A stretch of DNA of 64,000 bases from JBPRGH01 sp051418055 (GCA_051418055.1 JBPRGH010000052.1:1-64000), one strand, 5' to 3'; numbered from the stretch's first letter, positions 35,274 through 44,683 are shown. Notes: a model not told the origin generated them from the sequence alone. Made by a program: numbers and translations.

Positions 35274-36191
35274 TTAGCGGTGGCTTTCTTCGTCATCCAG
35301 GATGCTAAGATAACTGTGATAGCGGAATTCTTCTATTTCACCCTTTTCTAAGGCTTCTTTAACAGCACATCCAGGTTCATGGGTATGGGTGCAGTTGTTG
35401 AAGCGGCAGAATTTTTGTGCTTTTCGCATCTCGGGGAAATAATCAGAGATCTCCTCAGGTTCCATTTCCACAAGGCCAAGCTCTTTAATTCCGGGTGTGT
35501 CAATGACATAGGTTTCTTCTTCAGTGGCAAACATCTCAGCAAAGGTGGTGGTATGCATGCCTTTTTCGGTCCATTTGGAGATTTCCTTAACCTCCTGATT
35601 TACCTCAGGGGCTAAAAGATTGAGCAGCGAGCTTTTTCCAACGCCGGAATGACCGCTTATTAAGGTGATCTTGTTTTTTAGCTTTTCTTTCAGGTCATCA
35701 ATTCCTTCACCGGTAACTGCAGAGGTGGAGATACAAATAATGCCTATTTCGGAGTAGGTATTTTTCAAATACTCCATCTTTTCCCGGTCCTTTTTCTTTA
35801 AGATGTCGGTTTTATTAAAGATCAGCATTTGTGGGATATCATACGCCTCCGCAGTAACCAGAAACCGGTCTATAAATCCGGTGGAGGTTCTTGGCAAAGC
35901 CATCGTCACCACAAGTGCTGCAAGGTCCATATTTGCAGCAATTATATGGCTCTGGCTTTTTTTCTTTATTGACTTTCGGATAATATAATTCTTACGGGGC
36001 AAAATATCCATTATTTGGCATGACCCTTTCTCCTTCTCCTCCGTTTCGACCAGGTCACCTACAGCAACAGGATTTGTAGTTTCAAAACCTTCCAGGCGTA
36101 GCTTTCCCCGAGTCCTGCATTCAATGATATCACCATTCTCCAGCAGTACCTCATACCATGAGCCGGTGGATTTTAAAACTCTACCGATCAT
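35274..36191 (-). CDS. rsgA: RsgA, circularly permuted 30S-assembly GTPase
   Basis: A 305-residue protein. An N-terminal OB domain (residues 1-70) precedes a circularly permuted GTPase with G4 NKTD before G1 GHSGVGKSSLLN and G3 DTPG, then a C-terminal zinc-binding motif (CRFNNCTHTHEPGCAV). RsgA checks 30S maturation near the decoding centre. The start overlaps the waaA stop by 4 bp. Confidence 0.97.
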   Translation of the reverse strand: MIGRVLKSTGSWYEVLLENGDIIECRTRGKLRLEGFETTNPVAVGDLVETEEKEKGSCQIMDILPRKNYIIRKSIKKKSQSHIIAANMDLAALVVTMALPRTSTGFIDRFLVTAEAYDIPQMLIFNKTDILKKKDREKMEYLKNTYSEIGIICISTSAVTGEGIDDLKEKLKNKITLISGHSGVGKSSLLNLLAPEVNQEVKEISKWTEKGMHTTTFAEMFATEEETYVIDTPGIKELGLVEMEPEEISDYFPEMRKAQKFCRFNNCTHTHEPGCAVKEALEKGEIEEFRYHSYLSILDDEESHR

Positions 36192-37429
36192 AATCTCAGC
36201 TCATTTTTACAATAATTAAGAATGATATCTGTAGCTCCCGCATTTTCCTTGACATAATCAGAATTAATTCCGGAGATCATTTGGTATGTTTCCGGGTCTT
36301 CAACTTTTTTAAATGCTTTCCGGAATTCCGAATAGCTTTCTACGGCAAAAGCCCCTCCTACATTAATTAACTCCCTTGCCTCTCTGAATTTCTGGTAATT
36401 GTTATTGCCAAAGAAAACAGGCAGCCCAAAGGTAGCCGGTTCCAGGATATTATGTAATCCTTGTCCGAAAGCTCCACCAACATATGCATACTTTCCATAT
36501 TGATAGAGACCGGAGAGCATACCTATATTATCAATAATTAACACTTCATATTGTTCAACATCCGGTATTTCTGCTTCACTGAATTTAATCGTTTCCCGTA
36601 GCAGCTCTATTTGAAGTTTGTTAATAAACTTTTCTTCTAATGTATGGGGAGCTATGATAAATTTAATGTCTTTTCTATCATTAATAAATGACATTAATAC
36701 CTCCATATCCTGGGGCCAGCAGCTGCCAATTACAAACACATCTGAACCTTTGGAAAAATGCTCGGCAACAGGAATTGGCTTTACCCGATCACGTATGCCT
36801 TTAACCCTGTCGAAGCGGGTGTCCCCGGATTTGGAAACATGTTTTATATTTATTGATTGCAGCAGTTTTAATGATGCATTATCCTGGACGAAAAAATGAT
36901 CAAAATAACCGAGCAGGCGTCTGAATAATTTTCCGTAAGGCTTAAAAAATATTTGGTCTTTCCTGAAAATGCTTGATACAGATAGTATAGGTACCTTTTT
37001 CCTGCGGGTGTATTTTATGAGGTTATACCAGTATTCATATTTAATGATAAAAGCCACCTTAGGATTAGTGATCTCTATAAATTTTTTAGCTCTGGAAGGC
37101 CTGTCTATGGGTAAGTAGAACACCCAGTCAGCAAGGGGATAATCATTACGGATCTCATAGCCGGAAGGGGAGAAGAAAGTTAAAAGGATCTTGTAATCAG
37201 GATAAGTTTTATTAAAGGCTTCCATTAATGGCCTTGCCTGCTCAAATTCCCCTAAAGATGCACAATGAAACCAGGCAACAGGGCATGTATTGTTGCTGAA
37301 GGCAATCTTTATTTTTTTTAACAGATCTTTTCGTCCCTTTACAAATAATTTAGCCTTTGGGTTAAATATTGCAGTGAGGCGAACCAGGAATGAGTAGAGA
37401 AGAATACCTATATTGTATAGTAGTACCAT
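36188..37429 (-). CDS. waaA: 3-deoxy-D-manno-octulosonic acid (Kdo) transferase
   Basis: A 413-residue GT30 glycosyltransferase with an N-terminal membrane helix. Motifs include WFHCASLGEFEQARPL near residue 53, and YVGGAFGQGLHNILEPATFGLPVFFGNN in the C-terminal domain. It transfers Kdo to lipid A precursor at the inner membrane, showing that the organism makes lipopolysaccharide. It is co-directional with and overlaps rsgA. Confidence 0.96.
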   Translation of the reverse strand: MVLLYNIGILLYSFLVRLTAIFNPKAKLFVKGRKDLLKKIKIAFSNNTCPVAWFHCASLGEFEQARPLMEAFNKTYPDYKILLTFFSPSGYEIRNDYPLADWVFYLPIDRPSRAKKFIEITNPKVAFIIKYEYWYNLIKYTRRKKVPILSVSSIFRKDQIFFKPYGKLFRRLLGYFDHFFVQDNASLKLLQSINIKHVSKSGDTRFDRVKGIRDRVKPIPVAEHFSKGSDVFVIGSCWPQDMEVLMSFINDRKDIKFIIAPHTLEEKFINKLQIELLRETIKFSEAEIPDVEQYEVLIIDNIGMLSGLYQYGKYAYVGGAFGQGLHNILEPATFGLPVFFGNNNYQKFREARELINVGGAFAVESYSEFRKAFKKVEDPETYQMISGINSDYVKENAGATDIILNYCKNELRL

Positions 37430-37448
37430 ATGAGAACCGCAAAAATAA

Positions 37449-37475
37449 AAAAACCCTCCGCATGGGGAAGGTTTA
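37449..37475. terminator. degenerate terminator-like hairpin, possible duplicate
   Basis: AAACCCTCCGCATGGGGAAGGTTT resembles the strong hairpin at 37681-37700 with two mismatches, and the following bases (AATGATTA...TTTAATA) resemble those after it. It looks like a decayed duplicate of the terminator region of the peroxiredoxin gene. Confidence 0.5.
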
Positions 37476-37541
37476 TAATGATTATTTAATATTTATTTAA
37501 TACCGCAGGCATTATTCTGGTTTCAGTTTTTCTATCATTCT

Positions 37542-37616
37542 GGCTTCAGTTTTCAACTGAAGCCGAAGAATAGAATGAAAGTTTGCAACTTTCGAAAATG
37601 CAAGTTGCAAACTTGC
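37542..37616. repeat. three consecutive small hairpins
   Basis: GGCTTCAGTT-TTC-AACTGAAGCC (37542-37564), GAAAGTT-TGC-AACTTTC (37577-37593) and GCAAGTT-GCA-AACTTGC (37600-37616). All have perfect 7-10-bp stems, 3-base loops and share the AGTT/AACT core. The array lies between waaA and the peroxiredoxin gene and is non-coding; it looks like a REP-type array. Confidence 0.75.
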
Positions 37617-37674
37617 ATCTATCAGAGAATTGAAGTTACGCTGCGCTAAACTTAAATTAGATATTTAGAGACAT

Positions 37675-37710
37675 AAAAAAAACCTCCGCATGCGGAGGTT
37701 TTTTTTATTA
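37675..37710 (-). terminator. terminator of the perR-peroxiredoxin operon
   Basis: A perfect 20-bp palindrome AACCTCCGCATGCGGAGGTT (37681-37700) flanked by an A-run on the left and a T-run on the right, so it can work in both directions. Confidence 0.93.
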
Positions 37711-37725
37711 AGGGATATTTAATGA

Positions 37726-38355
37726 TTACTTAGAAGCTAAATATGAAGCGACACCATCTCTGGTTGCTTTCATAGCTTCTTTACCTTCTTCCCAGTTTGC
37801 AGGGCAAACTTCACCATGCTTTTCAACATGATGCCATGCATCTACGATACGGATCATTTCATCAATATTTCTGCCTAAGGGAAGGTCATTTATTGTAGCA
37901 TGGCGAACAATACCTTCTTTGTCAATAAAGAAAGTGCCTCTGAATGCTACAGGAGCTCCTTCAAAAGTAAGTTCTCCTTCTTCAGTATAATTCCAGTCGC
38001 CGGCAAGTACACCAAAATTGTTAGAGATAGTTTTTGCAGTATCAGCAACTAAAGGATAAGTAACACCCTCGATCCCACCGTTATCTCTTGGAGTCATCAA
38101 CCATGCAAGGTGAGTTTCTTCAGTGTCAGTAGAGCAACCAACAACCTGAACACCTCTCTTCTCGAATTCAGCTAATTTTTCCTGAAATGCATGGATCTCA
38201 GTCGGGCAAACGAAAGTAAAATCTTTCGGATAAAAGAAGAAAATAACTTCTTTCTCACCAATGTATTGGTCCAAAGAGAAATTCTCAACAATTTCTTCTC
38301 CGTTTAATACTGCTGGTGCATTAAAAATAGGGGCTTTTTTACCTACTAATGACAT
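37726..38355 (-). CDS. 2-Cys peroxiredoxin (AhpC/Prx1 type)
   Basis: A 209-residue typical 2-Cys peroxiredoxin. The peroxidatic Cys is in FYPKDFTFVCPTEIHAF (near residue 51) and the resolving Cys in HGEVCPANWEEG (near 173). It reduces hydrogen and organic peroxides in the cytoplasm with thiol reductants. It lies 28 bp after perR on the same strand, and probably shares its promoter. Confidence 0.95.
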   Translation of the reverse strand: MSLVGKKAPIFNAPAVLNGEEIVENFSLDQYIGEKEVIFFFYPKDFTFVCPTEIHAFQEKLAEFEKRGVQVVGCSTDTEETHLAWLMTPRDNGGIEGVTYPLVADTAKTISNNFGVLAGDWNYTEEGELTFEGAPVAFRGTFFIDKEGIVRHATINDLPLGRNIDEMIRIVDAWHHVEKHGEVCPANWEEGKEAMKATRDGVASYLASK

Positions 38356-38383
38356 ATTTTTTAGAATTTTTAAAATTTATAAA

Positions 38384-38833
38384 TTATTTAATTTGTACAT
38401 TTTTTTCAGGATCGATCTTCTCACCGGTTATGTGCAAAGAGATGTTCCTGATCTTAAGATTACTAACCTTCTTTTTCCTGAAATAGCTGATGATCATCTC
38501 ATTTAGCTCATTGTCATGATAATCAATTATCTCTTTTGTATTGGTGCAATGGATATGTGCATGCTCATTATGCCTTGTATCAAACCGCTTCTGGCCATCC
38601 TCTGAGAATACACGATTGATAAGGTTGACACTTACCAGGGATTCCAGATTTTTATAAACTGTTGCCAGTGTAATAGAAGGGCTTTTTTGTTTCACCACCC
38701 CATAAACCTGCTCTGCAGTTGGATGATGAAGACCTGAATCCACTATCGCCTGAAATACCAGTAAACGGGGACCTGTGGCTTTTAAACCGGCCTTTGCCAA
38801 CTGTTCCCTCAGTATATCCAGCGATTGCTCCAA
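38384..38833 (-). CDS. perR: PerR-type Fur-family peroxide regulator
   Basis: A 149-residue Fur-family protein. The regulatory metal ligands fall at His37, Asp85, His91, His93 and Asp104, the same numbering as B. subtilis PerR, and Asp85 (not Glu) argues for PerR over Fur. The structural zinc CxxC pairs are missing: only Cys96 remains. The start must be TTG at 38833 because a TAA codon lies directly in front and no ATG follows early. Two operator-like boxes overlap its leader, so it is probably autoregulated together with the peroxiredoxin gene. Confidence 0.9.
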   Translation of the reverse strand: MEQSLDILREQLAKAGLKATGPRLLVFQAIVDSGLHHPTAEQVYGVVKQKSPSITLATVYKNLESLVSVNLINRVFSEDGQKRFDTRHNEHAHIHCTNTKEIIDYHDNELNEMIISYFRKKKVSNLKIRNISLHITGEKIDPEKNVQIK

Positions 38834-38834
38834 T

Positions 38835-38874
38835 TAATAATGATTATTAGTTAGTAATTATTATTGCAAATTTA
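38835..38874 (-). promoter_or_regulatory. perR promoter with two PerR/Fur-type boxes
   Basis: TAATAAT-G-ATTATTA (38835-38849) is a perfect 7-1-7 inverted repeat like the PerR box. A second copy at 38852-38866 (TAGTAAT-T-ATTATTG) has five of seven pairs. The minus-strand -7 box TAAATTTG (38867-38874) adjoins the second box, so bound repressor would cover the transcription start. Confidence 0.75.
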
Positions 38875-38934
38875 GGACAAAGTGAGATAACAAAAAAAGA
38901 TTTGGAGAAAGATTTGAAAATTTTAACACTCTTT

Positions 38935-39245
38935 TACCGTCATTGCTAAGGAATTGAATAACAGATATCAATTTAAAAACGAATTCAATTTAAGTGAAGT
39001 AATCTGTTGGTTTAAAAGAGGAGATTGCTTCGTCGGCACGATACTTCTGCTAAATAAAGCAACTTTGTTCGCCTTCTCGCAATGACGTGCTACCGTCATT
39101 GCGAACGAATTAAATAACAGATATCAATTTGAAAACAAATTCAGTTTGAGTGAAGCAATCTGTTGGAATAAAGACGAGATTGCTTCGTCGGCACGATACT
39201 TCTGCTAAATAAAGCAACTTTGTTCGCCTTCTCGCAATGACGTGC
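38935..39245. repeat. tandem 155-bp repeat with inverted ends
   Basis: Two head-to-tail copies, 38935-39090 and 39091-39245. Both end with the same roughly 70-bp tract (starts GAGATTGCTTCG, ends CGCAATGACGTGC). Copy 2 opens with CGTCATTGCGA, the reverse complement of its end TCGCAATGACG, so each copy could fold into one long hairpin. No coding frame is supported. The region 38875-39327 has no gene. Confidence 0.88.
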
Positions 39246-39257
39246 TACTGGAGCTGC

Positions 39258-39265
39258 TATATTTG
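39258..39265 (+). promoter_or_regulatory. -7 box for the DUF6588 gene
   Basis: TATATTTG matches TAnnTTTG exactly, 62 bp before the ATG and 12 bp after the tandem repeat. No -33 TTTG is visible at the expected distance. Confidence 0.45.
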
Positions 39266-39327
39266 ACTGGACTTGGAGTTAATTATAAATACCATAACTT
39301 TATAAAAGCATTAATCCTTTACAGAAT

Positions 39328-40365
39328 ATGGAAAAGAAACTACTGATCTTATTTTGTGGGCTTTTATTTATATCCCCCCTAAAAGCTCAGACGGATATAG
39401 AAAACCTTTTTCGAGCAAAAGGTGAAATAGCAGCACGGGATGCTAAAAAGCTACTCAAAGGTTATTTTAACCCTTTGGTTAAAGGGTTCGGGTATGGAAT
39501 GGCGAATGGCTGGTACAATACAGCTAAAACTCATGAGCCATTAGGATTTGATGTCACAGTTACTATAAATGCCGCTATGATCCCTGATGAGGATCTATTT
39601 TATGATATTGCTGCTTTAGAATTAGAGCGAATAGAGTTAGTTTCAGTAAATGGAAATGTATCAGGCCAAGCCCCAACACTTTTTGGTCCTGATGTTCCCG
39701 TTCAATATAGATTTACGGATCCTGATCTTGGATCCCAAACTTTTCAGGGTCCTCCCGGTGTAGGACTGAAAGAGGAGATAGGCAGCAATTTTGCTCCGGT
39801 ACCAATGGCACAAATAGGAATCGGAACAATAAAGAATACGGATGTTAAAATTCGTTTTGTACCTGAAGTAGGAGGTAAGGATTACAGCTTTCAAATGTGG
39901 GGTATAGGGATTATGCATGATATCACCCAATACATAGGCTTGGAATCTGCTCCCATTGATATTTCAGCATTTGTTGGATATACCGACCTTCATTTTGAAC
40001 TTGATCTTTCTGATCCTAATAATGCTGTTACCGCCGGACAAAGGGGTACTTTTGACAGCAATACGCTCACTTTTCAGGCGCTGGTATCTAAAAAACTTTC
40101 GTTACTCACTATCTATGGCGGGATAGGGTACAACAGAATAAGTTCTAAGTTCAACATGCTGGGAATTTTTAATATTGATACAGATGGAAACGGAGATGCC
40201 GATTTCACTTTAACAGATCCTGTTAAGAACATGGATTTCCCTTCGGGCGGGGCACGGGCAACAGCAGGTGCTCAGCTTAAATTAGCCGCTATAACACTAC
40301 ATGCTGATTATACATTACAGGAATATAATACCCTGACAGTAGGATTAGGAGTAAGTCTACGGTAG
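39328..40365 (+). CDS. DUF6588-type outer membrane beta-barrel protein
   Basis: A 345-residue protein with a signal peptide (1-20, cut after LKA). The start of the mature part (DIENLFRAKGEIAARDAKKLLKGYFNPLVKGFGYGMANGWYNTAKTHEPLGFD) is characteristic of the DUF6588 family. Alternating hydrophobic strands and a C-terminal LGVSLR strand indicate a barrel. Function is unknown. Confidence 0.82.
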   Translation: MEKKLLILFCGLLFISPLKAQTDIENLFRAKGEIAARDAKKLLKGYFNPLVKGFGYGMANGWYNTAKTHEPLGFDVTVTINAAMIPDEDLFYDIAALELERIELVSVNGNVSGQAPTLFGPDVPVQYRFTDPDLGSQTFQGPPGVGLKEEIGSNFAPVPMAQIGIGTIKNTDVKIRFVPEVGGKDYSFQMWGIGIMHDITQYIGLESAPIDISAFVGYTDLHFELDLSDPNNAVTAGQRGTFDSNTLTFQALVSKKLSLLTIYGGIGYNRISSKFNMLGIFNIDTDGNGDADFTLTDPVKNMDFPSGGARATAGAQLKLAAITLHADYTLQEYNTLTVGLGVSLR

Positions 40366-40377
40366 TGGATCGGATCC

Positions 40378-41712
40378 CTATCGGACCTTCTTCTCATTTA
40401 ATTCAATTCCCAGTGTCTTTAGCTCATTTAGTATTGGGGTGTAGATATCTTTTTTAATAGGTATCACCACACCGCGCTCATTGATTTTATTCTGAAGGAT
40501 CAATTTCGCAGCAATACCAACGGGTAACCCTACTGTCTTTGCCATTGCTGTATCTTTCATATCATCTCCTATGGCTATCATAGATGAATGGATCTCATGC
40601 TCCTGATTATTGGCGATATATTCAAACTTATGCCACATCACAATCATATCCCTGTCCTCAGGTTTTAAGCTCCATTTCTTTTTTAGGATATGTTCTAAAA
40701 CCTGCGCCGGAGTTCCTTTCTTTATTCCAACCGGCTCATTTTCAAATAAACCGAGCCATTTTAAGCGGTGCATTTCGGGACCTTCCAGGTCTACATTCAT
40801 ATAATGTGCAAGCTTAAGTTCAACCGTATCATGAGGATTGTAAAACAAGAAAGAGTTAATGAAATCCCTGTGCGACATATTTTCTACTCCTTCCATTTCA
40901 AAGGAATCATCTGTAGCACCCAGCTGTACGAAAATATCCCAGGTCCTGCAGAATCCCGGCCTTCGGAAGGTTCCGCGATAGATGGTGGAAAGCTCCCTCA
41001 GATTATAGATATCGAGATATTTCAATGAGTCGCGGTTAGCATATCCTTCAAAGTAACCATACCCCGGAATATGTACCTGCTCTGTCCTTCTAAATACTTT
41101 GTGATAAGGAATGTATTTGTACTTATTTTCCTGGATAAATTTAACAAAACCCTGGCCGGCGAGTACAACGTTCCTGGGGTTCCAGGTAAATTTATATTCC
41201 CACGGATTACTGTCATCCGTACCTGGTGCAAGCAATCCTCCTGTAAAGGACTCAAACGTTTTTAGGTGATAACCTTTATCCCTGATCTCGTCAATAACTT
41301 TCATTGCCGACATATGGTCAATGCCGGGATCAAGGCCACATTCATTTAAAAAAATAAGGTTTTTGCCGGCTACCTCACCATTCAGCTTTTGCATATCATC
41401 TGAGACATACGATGCTGTAACCAGGTTTTTATTTTCTTCAAGACAAGTAAGGGCTACCAGGTGGTGTAATTTAACGGGAAGCATTGAGATCACAATATCA
41501 ACCTCTTTTATAAAACGTGTTCTCTCCTCCTTATCAAGGACATCAAAAGAAAATGCTTTTGCTCTGTTGTGCCCGCTGATTTTTTCCTGTGCCATCTGCT
41601 CGTCCTGATCGGCTACTGTTATTTGCCAGTCTTCCTTCTGACTGTTATCCAATAGATAATTAATTAATGTAGAGGCTGATCTGCCGGCTCCTAAAACAAG
41701 AATTTTTTTCAT
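40378..41712 (-). CDS. saccharopine dehydrogenase-like reductase
   Basis: The start is placed at 41712 (MKKILVLGAGRSASTLINYLL), directly before the Rossmann GxGxxS motif; the longer frame adds 28 residues of poor quality. The 444-residue product matches the saccharopine-dehydrogenase (LYS9-like) family: SMLPVKLHHLVALTCLE, ASYVSDDMQKL and GLDPGIDHMSAMKVID. Family members oxidise saccharopine with NAD(P); the true substrate in Bacteroidota is uncertain because lysine is normally made by the diaminopimelate route. Confidence 0.88.
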   Translation of the reverse strand: MKKILVLGAGRSASTLINYLLDNSQKEDWQITVADQDEQMAQEKISGHNRAKAFSFDVLDKEERTRFIKEVDIVISMLPVKLHHLVALTCLEENKNLVTASYVSDDMQKLNGEVAGKNLIFLNECGLDPGIDHMSAMKVIDEIRDKGYHLKTFESFTGGLLAPGTDDSNPWEYKFTWNPRNVVLAGQGFVKFIQENKYKYIPYHKVFRRTEQVHIPGYGYFEGYANRDSLKYLDIYNLRELSTIYRGTFRRPGFCRTWDIFVQLGATDDSFEMEGVENMSHRDFINSFLFYNPHDTVELKLAHYMNVDLEGPEMHRLKWLGLFENEPVGIKKGTPAQVLEHILKKKWSLKPEDRDMIVMWHKFEYIANNQEHEIHSSMIAIGDDMKDTAMAKTVGLPVGIAAKLILQNKINERGVVIPIKKDIYTPILNELKTLGIELNEKKVR

Positions 41713-41841
41713 ATATACCAGAGAGTTTAATAAATGAAGGCCCAAATTAAAGGAATATTTCCCTTTACAGATGGGTGAGCATGCATAAATTTCCAAATCA
41801 CCGATTAAATAAGTAAATTGCCAGGCTAAATAAAGTTTGAT

Positions 41842-42312
41842 ATGCCTGAAGATATAGAGTTCTCACAACAATATACGGTGTATTCCTCTTTGGCTGAATT
41901 TTCTTCCGAGGATCAGGATCTTATAAAAGAAGCATTTGAAGCGACAAAAAGGTCTTATGCTCCATATTCTAAATTTAATGTCGGGGCAGCATTACTTATG
42001 GAGGATAACAGCATTGTCCATGGAGCAAATCAGGAGAATGCAGCTTATCCGGAATGTACTTGTGCTGAACGCGTGGCTTTTGTAAAGGCAGCCACACAGA
42101 AAGAGCCTCAGAAAATAAAGAAAATAGCAGTGGTAGCTGTAACTAATAATGATCATTTACCTGCCACGCCATGTGGGTCCTGCAGGCAGATAATGCTGGA
42201 AAATGAGCTTAAGCAGCATGATGATATAGAAATTATTATGTTATACGCTCCGGGGAAATGGATAAAGGCAAAAAATATTAAATCATTATTACCTTTTTCT
42301 TTCAAACTTTAA
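41842..42312 (+). CDS. cdd: cytidine deaminase
   Basis: A 156-residue zinc deaminase. The FNVGAALLME start, the CAE catalytic motif in CTCAERVAFVKA and PCGSCRQ, giving zinc ligands, are intact. It converts cytidine and deoxycytidine to uridine forms in pyrimidine salvage. It is the last ordinary gene before the signalling cluster. Confidence 0.95.
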   Translation: MPEDIEFSQQYTVYSSLAEFSSEDQDLIKEAFEATKRSYAPYSKFNVGAALLMEDNSIVHGANQENAAYPECTCAERVAFVKAATQKEPQKIKKIAVVAVTNNDHLPATPCGSCRQIMLENELKQHDDIEIIMLYAPGKWIKAKNIKSLLPFSFKL

Positions 42313-42352
42313 AATTATTGTATATTAGATTTAATTTTCAAATTTTTTAGCT

Positions 42353-44683
42353 GTGCAATTTTGGCATAGATTATCACTGGAACGGAAAGTTTATTTTATA
42401 ATAGGCGGCTTTTTTATTTTAGCCACCCTAAATGCTACTGCTATTTATTTATTTCAGGACAGGGAGGCTTCTTTGGTAAAGGAGATATCCACTTTTCAGG
42501 ATAAAGCGGGTAAGGTAAAGGCAGAAGCTTATAATTTACTTCAGCAGGGGGAGCTAACAGCAGCACAGAGATCATTGGCTGAACGAGCTTTTAATGAATA
42601 TGATCAGCTCCTGCAGACATTCGTTTCCGGAGGAAGGATATCCGGTTATGATCTGGCAGTAAATCCTGCTAAAGGCACTGAAATGAACATCCTTTCGGAT
42701 CTTGAGCAGGTATGGATTGATCTGCACCAGGACCTGACGACGGCACTTAATGCACCTGCACGAATAGATACAGTAGTGCAGCGTGTTGAGCAGGTAAGGA
42801 TCAGCGATACACTGGATATTTACACCTCTCGGGTGGTAAGTGATATACAGTCTATTCCCAATCCGGCTGTTGAGAGATCTTTCAATAATATTTCCAGCAT
42901 ATATTTACCTGAATGGCTTCAATTAAATGATCGGTATAGCAATTATCTGATCCAGGAAAGTAAAAGCGATCAGGAGCTGGTGTTTTATATAATCCTTATT
43001 TTCTGGGTCCTGATTATCATTGGCCTTGTGATTATTCTGGCAGGTATAAAAAATAAGGTTTTTAACCCTCTTAATGAAATTATTCACTCTGGGAATAAAA
43101 TAAGCCAGGGCACATATAATGTTCAGGTTAAGAACTATGATGAGAAGGAAATAAATGACTTAAGCAAAATCCTCAATCATACTGCTGCTACTTTTCAGGC
43201 TACAGCTTCTTATATTAAGGCACTTGGAGAAGGTAAGCTTGATGGGGAATTAAAACTTGCCGGCGATGAAGAAAGGGATACCATTAAGGAAGCTCTAAAA
43301 GGGATGCAGGCTCAAATGAAGAAGGTTGAGGGGGAGGATAGTGAGAGAAAATGGATTTCGGAAGGATTGGCAAATTTTGGAGACCTCTTACGCAGAAATA
43401 ATGATACCCTGGAGAAGCTTACGGATAAAGTGACTGCTGCTTTAGTGAAATATACTAATTCTATGGTGGGAGGTATTTACCTTCTCAACGAAGAAGAGGA
43501 GCAGCCCTTACTTGAATTGATGGCTTTTTATGCCATGGATATAAAAAAGTATAATAAAAAAAATTATCGCCCGGGTGAAGGATTAGTAGGGCAGACTTTC
43601 CTTGAAGAGGATTATATCTACCTTTTAGAAGTACCGGAAGATTACATCAGTATTACATCCGGTATTGGTGAGACATCCCCCAAAGCAATATTACTTGTGC
43701 CGTTGAAAGTTGAGGAGGAGGTTTTTGGTGTCATTGAACTAGCTTCATTAAAAGAATACAAAGCCTATGAAGTTTCTTTTGTAAGAAAATTGAGTGAGAT
43801 CATTTCCTCTACCATACAAAATGTTAAGATCAACCAGCGTACGAAAAAACTTTTGGAAGAATCTCAGGAGATGACTGAGCAGATGCGATCACAAGAGGAG
43901 GAGATGAGGCAGAATATGGAGGAATTATCAGCTACTCAGGAGGAGATGGGAAGAAAGGAGCAGGAGATCACCAGCCGCCTGGAGGCTATTAATAATACAT
44001 TGGCTCTTGCAGAATATAATGCTGATAAACGTATTACACATGTAAATAAAAATTTCGCCACCCTGTTTCAATTATCGGTAGAAGATCTGATGGGTAAATC
44101 ACAACAAACTCTTCTCCCGGAATCAGAAGCAGATTATAACGGATTTCTTGATCTGTGGAGCGCGCTGAAGAAAGGAGAAGTAAAATCCGGGGTATTTAAA
44201 AGAAGAATATCAGATGACCAGATCATTGATATTGAAGCCACCTACACACCGGTAAAAAACAGTAAGGGTGAAATTATTAAGGTTATTGAATTTGCTGAAG
44301 AGGTAAGGCAGCAGGAAATGGTTGTGGCTGGTGAATCAAAATACGCTGTAGAGGTAGAGCAGCAACTTAGGGATAATCTTGAAGCTCTGGAAATTACAAA
44401 CCGCACACTTTCAGCTAAAGCACAAAATATTGCGGGTGCCCAGGTTAATATTATTGCTGTGGCAGAGGTTGATCGCCAGGGTGTTGTGAAGAATGGAGGG
44501 GAAGAGCTGGAAAAAATATTTGACAGGCAGATTTTCTCAGTTCTTGAGCTGGAAAGTTTAAACACCGATATTTTCTTACATGAGCAGACTTCAGGTGAAT
44601 TAACAGGTGCAAGTTACCAATTAAAATATTTTATTCGCAGGTTAGGAAATGATCGATTTTTATTCCTGCTAATGAAGAATTAG
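42353..44683 (+). CDS. HAMP-GAF-PAS membrane signalling protein without output domain
   Basis: A 776-residue protein beginning with GTG at 42353. Helix 1 (about 14-33), a periplasmic helical domain (35-205), helix 2 (about 210-232), HAMP (about 233-290), GAF (about 345-495, with EGLVGQ near 408), a long coiled coil (498-545) and PAS (about 545-655) are followed by a C-terminal domain with no kinase, cyclase or methyl-acceptor signature. The coiled coil has Gln/Glu-rich heptads (QMRSQEEEMRQNMEEL) which could be CheR/CheB targets. It is the first gene of the cluster. A role as the receptor is inferred. Confidence 0.82.
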   Translation: MQFWHRLSLERKVYFIIGGFFILATLNATAIYLFQDREASLVKEISTFQDKAGKVKAEAYNLLQQGELTAAQRSLAERAFNEYDQLLQTFVSGGRISGYDLAVNPAKGTEMNILSDLEQVWIDLHQDLTTALNAPARIDTVVQRVEQVRISDTLDIYTSRVVSDIQSIPNPAVERSFNNISSIYLPEWLQLNDRYSNYLIQESKSDQELVFYIILIFWVLIIIGLVIILAGIKNKVFNPLNEIIHSGNKISQGTYNVQVKNYDEKEINDLSKILNHTAATFQATASYIKALGEGKLDGELKLAGDEERDTIKEALKGMQAQMKKVEGEDSERKWISEGLANFGDLLRRNNDTLEKLTDKVTAALVKYTNSMVGGIYLLNEEEEQPLLELMAFYAMDIKKYNKKNYRPGEGLVGQTFLEEDYIYLLEVPEDYISITSGIGETSPKAILLVPLKVEEEVFGVIELASLKEYKAYEVSFVRKLSEIISSTIQNVKINQRTKKLLEESQEMTEQMRSQEEEMRQNMEELSATQEEMGRKEQEITSRLEAINNTLALAEYNADKRITHVNKNFATLFQLSVEDLMGKSQQTLLPESEADYNGFLDLWSALKKGEVKSGVFKRRISDDQIIDIEATYTPVKNSKGEIIKVIEFAEEVRQQEMVVAGESKYAVEVEQQLRDNLEALEITNRTLSAKAQNIAGAQVNIIAVAEVDRQGVVKNGGEELEKIFDRQIFSVLELESLNTDIFLHEQTSGELTGASYQLKYFIRRLGNDRFLFLLMKN

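Noticed and set aside
38935..39245. CRISPR or tRNA-derived repeat
   Set aside because: Only two contiguous long copies, no spacers and no cloverleaf.
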